Assembly: GCA_944388865.1 (NCBI GenBank)
Contig: CALXKM010000038.1
Span: 1-44,554, forward strand
DNA from: an uncultured Duodenibacillus sp.
GTDB taxonomy: Bacteria; Pseudomonadota; Gammaproteobacteria; Burkholderiales; Burkholderiaceae_F
Direction: 5' to 3'
DNA: 44,554 nt
The position numbers were made by a program, and so were the translations under genes. Within the stretch, counting starts at the first letter, position 1; each line of letters opens with the position of its first letter. Below, one piece after another: positions 6,414 to 12,277 of this stretch. The notes below the pieces were generated by a model, which did no database searches, was not told where the DNA came from, and was given only the letters and a program-made list of their open reading frames with translations.

Positions 6414-6662
6414 AACATTAGCGGTCTGCTGTACGCGCAGGCTGTAGGGCAAAATCGTTCGAATATTTTTGTTCATGCTGCTTCTGCATTTTCCACAAAA
6501 AATGCAGGAGACACGGGTTCTGGATCGATCTCTTTTGACTATTCAACTGGAGGTAAAACGCTGTCCTACCTTGATTTTGATTCGTCGAGGGTCTCATCGC
6601 TTTATTCTGGGACGACCTTGCGAGTCCCGGCTTGTCAGTGCCTGGTTGCCATCCGCTATTAA
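6414..6662 (+). CDS. silent tail-fibre tip cassette D
   Basis: Open frame of 82 residues from AAC (6414) to TAA (6660-6662), beginning N-I-S-G, with F-D-S-S-R-V-S-S-L-Y and ending VPACQCLVAIRY. The boundary to C is the minimal form TAA-CCG-AAC. This is the longest complete cassette and the closest to the canonical F-D-A-S-R-S-S-S-V-Y motif of fibre tips. It has no translation start of its own. Confidence 0.85.
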   Translation, partial: NISGLLYAQAVGQNRSNIFVHAASAFSTKNAGDTGSGSISFDYSTGGKTLSYLDFDSSRVSSLYSGTTLRVPACQCLVAIRY

Positions 6663-6665
6663 CCG

Positions 6666-6746
6666 AACAGCACGGGGCACATCAATCTTCGAAGAGATGC
6701 GTGTTTGTCGGCTAGCGGGCTTGTTAGCAAGACGGAGATGCCTGAT
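6666..6746 (+). pseudogene. 5' third of split tip cassette E
   Basis: After TAA-CCG the frame AAC... encodes 27 residues from N-S-T-G-H-I-N to T-E-M-P-D and then, beyond CTGAT (6742-6746), becomes antisense to the start of Int1. The remaining 46 residues plus stop lie at 596-456 on the minus strand. The boundary with D keeps the conserved CCGAACA, so the cassette was intact at its 5' end before the rearrangement. Confidence 0.85.
6742..6746 (-). repeat. right inversion breakpoint, CTGAT
   Basis: Inverted partner of ATCAG at 597-601. To the left is cassette E coding sequence (plus), to the right the Int1 N-terminus (minus). The two copies bound about 6.15 kb. Confidence 0.8.
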
Positions 6747-6839
6747 TCTGAGCGTCAATCCGGACACTCCGCCCACTGCGGTGGTTTTGGTCAAGCATTG
6801 CACTTCTTTTGAGGTCAAAGTCCTAGCCACTTTTCCCAT
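6742..6839 (-). pseudogene. Int1 N-terminal fragment with its ribosome binding site
   Basis: On the minus strand an ATG at 6839-6837, preceded by AAGGAG six to seven bases upstream, opens a frame starting M-G-K-V-A-R-T-L-T-S-K-E-V, then A-V-G-G-V-S-G-L-T-L-R-I. This is the opening of a DUF4102 arm-binding domain of a P4-type integrase. After codon 32 it passes into antisense cassette E. Rejoined through ATCAG to 602 onwards it continues R-S-D-A-E-K-T-W-V-L-I and makes a 435-residue integrase. It starts about 250 bases from the 3' end of tRNA-His, the usual place for an integrase next to its attachment site. Confidence 0.85.
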
Positions 6840-7052
6840 GATGTTCTCCTTCTTTTGCTGGCCGAAATTGCTAGCCGTCGCACTCAAGGCCAATTTTTCC
6901 AAAACTTTTGAAAATCGGCCAGCAATCCGGACAGCAATGAGAAGGGAATTGAGGAGGATGCGGGATGATTCGGAAATGATTGTTTTGAATCAGATTGAAT
7001 CGTTGAGAAGCCTTGAAAACACAGGGCTGAAATGAATATCTCAGGCATGAAA
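6840..7052. other. gap between integrase start and tRNA operon
   Basis: There is no gene here. The stretch should hold the Int1 promoter and the prophage arm sites. An imperfect inverted repeat (GGCC-n-ATTTT types on either side of AAAACTTTT) lies at about 6889-6920. I could not identify a clear promoter or arm-site repeats. Confidence 0.4.
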
Positions 7053-7080
7053 AAACCCAGACTTGAATCAGTCTGGGTTT
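7053..7080 (-). terminator. terminator of the tRNA operon
   Basis: Eleven-bp perfect stem (AAACCCAGACT with AGTCTGGGTTT) and a six-base loop, followed on the minus strand by a run of T. It lies eight bases beyond the tRNA-His 3' end. Confidence 0.85.
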
Positions 7081-7087
7081 AGGTGAC

Positions 7088-7164
7088 TGGGGTGGGAGAT
7101 GGGACTCGAACCCACGACAACCGGAATCACAATCCGGGGCTCTACCAACTGAGCTACACCCACC
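7088..7164 (-). tRNA. tRNA-His (GTG), probable prophage attachment gene
   Basis: A 77-nt cloverleaf with the extra G at position -1, anticodon GTG in loop T-T-G-T-G-A-T, standard D-loop and T-loop (GGTTCGAGTCC) and an encoded CCA. The acceptor stem has a T6-T67 mismatch. Its 3' end faces the prophage, as expected if the element integrated here and rebuilt the 3' part from its own attachment sequence. The other attachment copy would be outside the window to the left. Confidence 0.93.
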
Positions 7165-7192
7165 GTCAAATTTTTATTCTCGTCAGCTGTAT

Positions 7193-7269
7193 TGGCCTGC
7201 CCGGCAGGATTCGAACCAGCGACCCTCGGCTTAGAAGGCCGATGCTCTATCCAACTGAGCTACGGGCAG
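7193..7269 (-). tRNA. tRNA-Arg (TCT)
   Basis: A 77-nt cloverleaf: acceptor CTGCCCG paired with CGGGCAG, anticodon TCT within CCTTCTAAG, T-loop GGTTCGAATCC and an encoded CCA. It is the middle gene of the Pro-Arg-His operon. Confidence 0.95.
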
Positions 7270-7284
7270 ACACTGCAGGAAGCT

Positions 7285-7361
7285 TGGTCGGGGTGAAGAG
7301 ATTCGAACTCCCGACATCCTGCTCCCAAAGCAGGCGCGCTACCGGGCTGCGCTACACCCCG
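7285..7361 (-). tRNA. tRNA-Pro (TGG)
   Basis: A 77-nt cloverleaf: acceptor CGGGGTG paired with CACCCCG, anticodon TGG in loop T-T-T-G-G-G-A, T-loop AGTTCGAATCT and an encoded CCA. First gene of the minus-strand tRNA operon, directly behind a strong promoter. Confidence 0.95.
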
Positions 7362-7373
7362 CGAGAGCAAGCG

Positions 7374-7401
7374 ATTATAAGGAAAAAATTCCAGCATGCA
7401 A
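7374..7401 (-). promoter_or_regulatory. sigma-70 promoter of the tRNA operon
   Basis: On the minus strand a TTGCAT -35 (7401-7396) and a perfect TATAAT -10 (7379-7374) are 16 bases apart, about 12 bases before the tRNA-Pro 5' end. Confidence 0.75.
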
Positions 7402-7487
7402 GTTTTTTGTGCCGATAAAAATCGCTCTCGCGTAGAATCTCTCGAAGTCGTCGCCGATTGAGCGAGCAAAAACAGAGGTGCCGGGGC

Positions 7488-8279
7488 ATGAGCGATATTC
7501 TCGATAGGATTCTTTCGGTCAAATTTAAAGAGGTGGCCGAGGCGCGTGCAGCGTGTTCATTGAATGACGTAAAGAAGGCCGCCCGCAGACAGCTTCCTTG
7601 CAGAGGATTTGCAAGGGCGATTCAAGACAAGATTTCCGCGGGACTGCCGGCAGTGATTGCCGAGGTGAAAAAGGCCAGTCCAAGCAAAGGCGTCATTTGC
7701 GAAAACTTTCAGCCTGCTTTGACGGCTGCCGACTACGAAGCCCACGGAGCGGCATGCTTGTCGGTTCTCACTGACCACCAATTCTTTCACGGCTCTCGTC
7801 TGGCTCTGCAGCAAGCTCGCAGCGCTTCAAGTCTTCCCATTTTGCGAAAGGACTTTTTGGTTGATCCCTATCAGGTCTACGAGGCGCGTGCCTGGGGCGC
7901 AGACGCGGTGCTCGTGATCATGAGAGCAGTCGACGATGCGCTTGCCATGGAACTTGCTCAGACAGCTTCGGATTTGGGGCTTGACGTGCTCGTTGAGACG
8001 CACGACGAAATTGAAATTGAGCGCGCGCTCAAGCTGCCGGCCAAGCTGATCGGCATCAACAACCGCAATTTGCGAACGTTTGAAACAAATATTGAGCAAA
8101 CGATGAGACTCAAAAACTTTGTTCCGCAGGATCGCGTGCTTGTAACTGAAAGCGGCATCCACACGGTCGACGACGTCAATCGATTGCGCCAAGCTCGGGT
8201 CAATGCATTTTTAGTTGGCGAAGCTTTTATGCGCGAGCCGGCTCCCGGGGAGGCTCTGGCTCGACTTTTCGGTCTTTGA
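7488..8279 (+). CDS. trpC: indole-3-glycerol phosphate synthase
   Basis: TrpC closes the indole ring in tryptophan synthesis, converting carboxyphenylamino-deoxyribulose phosphate to indole-3-glycerol phosphate in the cytoplasm. The 263-residue (beta/alpha)8 barrel shows A-E-V-K-K-A-S-P-S-K-G (residues 58-68), L-R-K-D-F (119-123), G-I-N-N-R-N-L (189-195) and V-T-E-S-G-I near the end. The start M-S-D-I-L-D-R-I-L follows GAGGTG/GGGG upstream; the frame extends 30 bases further without better support. Other trp genes are not in the window. The next gene, ung, begins 11 bases after the stop. Confidence 0.95.
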   Translation: MSDILDRILSVKFKEVAEARAACSLNDVKKAARRQLPCRGFARAIQDKISAGLPAVIAEVKKASPSKGVICENFQPALTAADYEAHGAACLSVLTDHQFFHGSRLALQQARSASSLPILRKDFLVDPYQVYEARAWGADAVLVIMRAVDDALAMELAQTASDLGLDVLVETHDEIEIERALKLPAKLIGINNRNLRTFETNIEQTMRLKNFVPQDRVLVTESGIHTVDDVNRLRQARVNAFLVGEAFMREPAPGEALARLFGL

Positions 8280-8290
8280 GGAGAGGCGCC

Positions 8291-9013
8291 GTGGATCGAT
8301 TTTCAACCGCGCAGCTTCCTGTGGGCTGGAAGACGGTTTTTGAAGAGTTTTTTGAAAATGCGCAAGGCAAGGCTCTTTTGCAGTTTTTGTCTGAAAGGGT
8401 GGCTGCCGGCGCTGTTGTATATCCGCCAGACCCCTATAGGGCATTTCGCTTGATCGAACCATCGGACGTGCGCGTGGTGATTCTGGGGCAAGATCCATAC
8501 CACGGTCCAGGTCAGGCGATGGGGTTGGCTTTTTCGGTGCCGCGAGAACTTAAAAAATTGCCGCCGAGTCTCAAAAATATCTTTAAGGAAATTGCACTTG
8601 AATTCAACGCTCCGGTTCAAACTGAAGGGGATTTGTCTGTCTGGGCGCGCCAAGGCGTACTTTTGATCAATAGTTCGCTTACCGTTGAGCAGGGCAAGCC
8701 TCTGGCGCATGCGGGACTGGGCTGGGAGGAGCTCACCGATCGCCTGATGCTGCGCGTGCTGGAAGAAAAAAATCCGACAGTTTTCATGCTATGGGGGGCG
8801 TGGGCGCAGAAGAAGGCTTGTTTGATTAAGGAGCACAAGGCTTCTGAGGTTTTGATTCTTCAGGCTAATCACCCGTCTCCTCTTTCGGCTCGCAGACCGC
8901 CCGTGCCGTTTATCGGGTGCGGTCATTTCAAAAAAGCCAATGACTGGCTCGAGAAACACGGTGAAAAGCCGGTGTCTTGGAGCCAAAGACCAGTGCAGCC
9001 GCAGCTCTTTTGA
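8291..9013 (+). CDS. ung: uracil-DNA glycosylase
   Basis: Removes uracil from DNA at the start of base-excision repair. The 240-residue protein (GTG start, preceded by GAGGAGAGG) carries the family-1 signature G-Q-D-P-Y-H-G (66-72, catalytic Asp68) and the H-P-S-P-L-S loop (194-199) with the second catalytic His. A TTG at 8276 overlapping the trpC stop is an alternative start but has no ribosome binding site. Tight spacing to trpC suggests co-transcription. Confidence 0.95.
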   Translation: MDRFSTAQLPVGWKTVFEEFFENAQGKALLQFLSERVAAGAVVYPPDPYRAFRLIEPSDVRVVILGQDPYHGPGQAMGLAFSVPRELKKLPPSLKNIFKEIALEFNAPVQTEGDLSVWARQGVLLINSSLTVEQGKPLAHAGLGWEELTDRLMLRVLEEKNPTVFMLWGAWAQKKACLIKEHKASEVLILQANHPSPLSARRPPVPFIGCGHFKKANDWLEKHGEKPVSWSQRPVQPQLF

Positions 9014-9178
9014 GTGAGAATCGCCTTAGGCCTTCGGCAGATTCTTATGGAAAATCTGAATAAGGGCAACCAAGGCGTGTCAGCTCAAAAAAAATCAGCG
9101 ATAATTAAGCGTTTGCAGGGTCAAAGCACCCTTTGATCCTATGCATTAGTGAGTTAAAAAATTTAAGGGAAAGAGCGA

Positions 9179-10453
9179 ATGTCTTTCAGCATGGTTCAGG
9201 AGCAGCCTGGCACTTTTAATGCCTGCATCAAGGTGATCGGCGTTGGCGGCGGCGGTGGAAATGCCGTTGAGCACATGATCGACAAGGAAGCCCAGGGCAT
9301 CACCTTCATTGCAGCCAACACGGATCAGCAGGCGCTCAATCGCTCGCGCGCCAATATTGTGATTCCGCTCGGCAAGACGGGCCTTGGCGCCGGCGCCAAG
9401 CCGGAAGTGGGCGCTATGGCGGCTCAGGAGGCCAGCGACAAGATTCGCGAGGCGCTCGAAGGCACCCATCTGCTCTTTATTACGGCTGGCATGGGCGGCG
9501 GCACCGGCACTGGCGCGGCACCTGTGATCGCCAACATTGCCAAGGAGCTGGGCATTTTGACTGTGGCGGTCGTAACCAAGCCTTTTGAGTTTGAAGGTTC
9601 TCGCCGCATGCGTCAGGCTCAGGCCGGCATTGAAAACTTAAAGGACAAGGTCGACAGCTTGATCGTGATTCTCAATGACAATCTCGAAGAGGAAGTCGGC
9701 GATGATGCGACGATGCTCGAGTGCTTTGCCGCAGCCGATGATGTGCTCTACAAGGCTTGCAACGGCATTGCCGAAATCATTCATACGCCAGGTCTCATCA
9801 ACGTCGACTTTGAAGACTTGCGTACGGTGATGAGCGAACGAGGTACTGCCATGATGGGCACGGCCACGGCCAGCGGACCGGATCGTGCTCGCGAGGCAGC
9901 CGAAAAGGCCATTGCCTGCCCGTTGCTTGAAGGAGCAAATCTTCAGGGAGCGCGCGGCTTGCTTGTGTACGTGACGGCTTCGGCTGAAACAATGAGTCAG
10001 GGTGAAGTGCGTCAGGTCATGTCGATCATGAAGAACTTCGTGAGCAAGGATGCTCAGCAGATCATCGGTACGGCATTTGACAACACGATGGGCGACGAGC
10101 TGCGCGTGACGGTGGTTGCCACCGGTCTTGATCAGCCGCTTGACGTGCAGACGGCTGATGTGAGCAAGCCCAATGTCTTTTCTCACCGCGATGCCGTTCA
10201 AAGCGACATTCCAAGCTTTGGCGCTCAGCGTCCGATGACGCATCCAGAGCCCGAGCCTGAACCCGCTCCTCGTCCGCAGCCTCAGCGCCAGCGTCCGCAG
10301 GTGCCGAGATTCACGCAGGGCTTTTCAACGGCGAGCGTTGTGCCGCCGCAGCCGGCTTCGGTTGCTCGTGAAGAAAATGATGAGGCCGCCCAAGGCGGCG
10401 ACGCGCCTCAGATCATCAATGTGCCGGCCTTCATCCGGCACGGCAACAAGTAA
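9179..10453 (+). CDS. ftsZ: cell division GTPase FtsZ
   Basis: Tubulin-like GTPase that polymerises into the Z-ring at mid-cell. Of 424 residues, G-V-G-G-G-G-G-N (21-28) and the tubulin signature G-G-G-T-G-T-G (106-112) bind GTP, and N-V-D-F-E-D is the T7 loop. A Pro/Gln/Arg-rich linker (about 340-405) leads to the C-terminal I-N-V-P-A-F-I-R that binds FtsA and other partners. AAGGGAAAGAG precedes the ATG. An imperfect hairpin (9118-9139) lies in the 165-base gap before it. ftsZ followed by lpxC is the normal end of the division/cell-wall cluster; the rest of that cluster is not upstream here, where ung and trpC lie instead. Confidence 0.98.
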   Translation: MSFSMVQEQPGTFNACIKVIGVGGGGGNAVEHMIDKEAQGITFIAANTDQQALNRSRANIVIPLGKTGLGAGAKPEVGAMAAQEASDKIREALEGTHLLFITAGMGGGTGTGAAPVIANIAKELGILTVAVVTKPFEFEGSRRMRQAQAGIENLKDKVDSLIVILNDNLEEEVGDDATMLECFAAADDVLYKACNGIAEIIHTPGLINVDFEDLRTVMSERGTAMMGTATASGPDRAREAAEKAIACPLLEGANLQGARGLLVYVTASAETMSQGEVRQVMSIMKNFVSKDAQQIIGTAFDNTMGDELRVTVVATGLDQPLDVQTADVSKPNVFSHRDAVQSDIPSFGAQRPMTHPEPEPEPAPRPQPQRQRPQVPRFTQGFSTASVVPPQPASVAREENDEAAQGGDAPQIINVPAFIRHGNK

Positions 10454-10598
10454 AGCAGTCTATTTTCCCCGCCGCAGGCTCTGGGCGGTCGACGCTTTGC
10501 AGTCTGCGGCCGTGGGCGCGACATTTTTTCTCGTCGCGCCTTCGGCTTTTGTTTTTCCATACAACGGCATTGCCTCGCTACATTTGCAGGTTTAGAAG

Positions 10599-11498
10599 TT
10601 GATTAGACAGTGCACTCTCAAGCAAACCATCTCGGCTGTGGGCATCGGCCTTCATTCCGGGCGCAAAGTCAAGCTCGTCATGCGTCCTGCGCCGCCCGAC
10701 ACGGGAATCATCTTTCGTCGAGTTGATCTCACGCCTGCCGTAGATCTTCCAGCTCGGGCGGAGTCCGTCAACGATACGCGTCTGGCGACCACGCTCAATG
10801 AAGGAAAAGTCATCGTCTCGACGATCGAGCATTTGATGAGCGCGCTCAACGGGCTGGGAATCGACAACCTCTACGTTGAGGTTGATGCGCCCGAGGTTCC
10901 GATCATGGATGGGTCAGGAGCGACTTTTGTGTATCTGATTCGTTCCTCGGGCATTCTCGAGCAAAATGCCCCCAAGCGCTTTGTGCGCGTCAAAAAGACG
11001 GTGGAGGTGCGCGACGGAGACAAGTGGGCAAAGCTTGAGCCGCACAACGGCTTTGTGCTTGACTTCGCCATTGCCTTCGGACACCCTGCCATTGACTCAA
11101 CCGTGCAGCATGCAGTTGTTGATTTGGGCCAGGAAACATACGAAGATTCCGTGAGCCGTGCCCGTACGTTTGGCTTTGTCTCGGACGCCGAGCTGCTGCG
11201 CTCAATGGGACTTGCCAAGGGCGGCACGCTTGAAAATGCCATCGTCATGGATGAGTTCAGGGTGCTCAATGTCGGCGGTCTGCGTTCTGACGATGAGTTC
11301 GTCAAGCATAAGATTCTTGATGCCATGGGCGATTTGTACGTGCTTGGCCGTCCGCTGCTGGCTCGTTACAGCGCCTACAAATCGGGGCATTCGCTCAACA
11401 ACAAGCTTTTGCGGGCGCTCATCGCAGATCCCGAGGCTTGGGAAGTGGCAACGGTGCCGGCTGGAGACAAGACATTTAAGGCTGCTGCCGAGCGCTGA
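10599..11498 (+). CDS. lpxC: UDP-3-O-acyl-N-acetylglucosamine deacetylase
   Basis: Zinc deacetylase for the committed step of lipid A synthesis. The 299-residue protein has the Zn ligands His78 (S-T-I-E-H-L), His237 and Asp241 (V-K-H-K-I-L-D) and the catalytic His264 (K-S-G-H-S). It starts at a TTG (10599) giving (M)-I-R-Q-C-T-L-K-Q-T, matching the family N-terminus; GCAGG lies upstream. A rare start codon may limit expression of this tightly balanced enzyme. It is downstream of ftsZ after a 145-base gap and converges on the DciA-like gene. Confidence 0.96.
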   Translation: MIRQCTLKQTISAVGIGLHSGRKVKLVMRPAPPDTGIIFRRVDLTPAVDLPARAESVNDTRLATTLNEGKVIVSTIEHLMSALNGLGIDNLYVEVDAPEVPIMDGSGATFVYLIRSSGILEQNAPKRFVRVKKTVEVRDGDKWAKLEPHNGFVLDFAIAFGHPAIDSTVQHAVVDLGQETYEDSVSRARTFGFVSDAELLRSMGLAKGGTLENAIVMDEFRVLNVGGLRSDDEFVKHKILDAMGDLYVLGRPLLARYSAYKSGHSLNNKLLRALIADPEAWEVATVPAGDKTFKAAAER

Positions 11499-11535
11499 GG
11501 CGCTTGGGAGAAATCCCGGTCTGAGGCTAGAGCCG

Positions 11536-12096
11536 TTATGCGGCGGTTTTGGAGGTGCGCACAGTTTTGGCGAGCGCCGTCAGCGCTTCCTTCAGAGGAG
11601 AGTCCGGCAGAGTGCTTGCGGTTTGGGTGATGTTTTGTGCGCTCGTCTCCGAAAGAGCTCTGGGCGAGCCCTGGGCCAGGTTTTTTCTCAAAGCGATGTT
11701 TTGCGTGACGGGGCGAATCACGATTTCAATGCTCTGCAAGTAGCCGGCACGCTGCGCGAGATCGCTGATGCGGGGCAAGACCTGCCGCAACTTACTCTTT
11801 TGCAGCGCTGATTTGACAAAAAGAATGATTTTTCCATCGCGCAGACGGATATTGCCGAGGTTTGAAAAATCAACGCCCAGAGGCAATTCCTTGATTGCAG
11901 GAGCAATGGCGCGCGCAATGCGCCTGACATCTGCAAGATCTGAGGCAATTGACTCGTCTTCACTGCGATCGAGCGCAATTTGAGCAAACGAGCGCGGAGT
12001 GCGCCGCACGACGCGAAATTCCTGAGGCATGCTGAAAACAAAGATGAGTTCGGTGGGACCAAAGTGTAAGGCAAACGACTTTGCGTGTAACAGCAT
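11536..12096 (-). CDS. DciA-like (DUF721) protein
   Basis: A basic protein of up to 186 residues with D-L-A-D-V-R-R-I-A and the strand pattern D-G-K-I-I-L-F-V-K-S-A-L-Q-K-S-K-L-R-Q that I associate with DUF721/DciA proteins. Family knowledge: DciA helps load or recruit the replicative helicase DnaB in bacteria lacking DnaC, and in betaproteobacteria it is often next to secA, as here. The start is uncertain: the first Met gives 186 residues, an internal Met (12030, M-P-Q-E-F) gives 164, and neither has a clear Shine-Dalgarno. Confidence 0.6.
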   Translation of the reverse strand: MLLHAKSFALHFGPTELIFVFSMPQEFRVVRRTPRSFAQIALDRSEDESIASDLADVRRIARAIAPAIKELPLGVDFSNLGNIRLRDGKIILFVKSALQKSKLRQVLPRISDLAQRAGYLQSIEIVIRPVTQNIALRKNLAQGSPRALSETSAQNITQTASTLPDSPLKEALTALAKTVRTSKTAA

Positions 12097-12130
12097 TTTG
12101 CGCTGTCATCGGCCTGCGCCGCCCCTCGTT

Positions 12131-12136
12131 TATAAT
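12131..12136 (+). promoter_or_regulatory. -10 element of the probable secA promoter
   Basis: A perfect TATAAT 142 bases before the secA start, with no recognisable -35 at 16-18 bases. Transcripts from here would carry the structured leader described next. Confidence 0.5.
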
Positions 12137-12167
12137 GCCTAGCTCATTGTAGATGCAAGCCCGTGAA

Positions 12168-12265
12168 CGCAAAAGATTTTTGCGCCCCGCGTTCCTTCTT
12201 GTGCATGCCGCATGGCCGACTCTGACAAGACAAATCAAAGAGTCGGTTTTTTACGGGGCGTTTTT
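12168..12265 (+). promoter_or_regulatory. structured secA leader with terminator-like hairpins
   Basis: Between the -10 element and secA lie three hairpins. The first is CGCAAAA/TTTTGCG (12168-12184). The second is CCGACTCT (12216-12223) paired with AGAGTCGG (12239-12246) and followed by six T. The third pairs CGCCCCG (12183-12189) with CGGGGCG (12254-12260) and is followed by five T. The first and third share bases and cannot fully coexist. An ATG at 12212, in frame with secA, overlaps the second hairpin. This looks like an attenuator: the second and third structures could end transcription before secA. Confidence 0.55.
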
Positions 12266-12277
12266 CGTGAAAGACTT

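Larger units (their letters stand above)
5715..6671 (+). repeat. CCGAACA boundary repeats of the tip-cassette array
   Basis: The heptamer CCGAACA begins every cassette: plus strand at 5715, 5958, 6198, 6411 and 6663; minus strand at 455 and 204. The next bases are T(T/C) or GC, then three bases, then usually GG, giving N-[I/S]-x-G. In six of seven cases the CCG lies in untranslated sequence after a stop codon, so its conservation is not explained by the silent cassette's own protein. Third codon positions on both sides have diverged, so long homology is limited and a short site used by a recombinase is plausible. Confidence 0.8.

Noticed and set aside
1-6746. Diversity-generating retroelement as the source of tip variation
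   Set aside because: No reverse transcriptase or template/variable repeat pair with adenine-only changes is present; the cassettes differ throughout and each has its own stop.
4425-6746. Classical integron
   Set aside because: Int2 looks like a P4/DUF4102 recombinase, not IntI, and no attC-like folded sites are visible; the boundary is only CCGAACA. The likeness to an integron is one of layout.
597-6746. Inversion as a normal product of Int2 cassette exchange
   Set aside because: The breakpoints share only CTGAT, lie inside a cassette and inside Int1, and are not next to CCGAACA, so an Int2 event at cassette boundaries does not explain them.
6469-7035. 188-residue plus-strand open frame after the array
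   Set aside because: It reads cassettes D and E out of frame and then the antisense of the Int1 start; the real frames explain this region.
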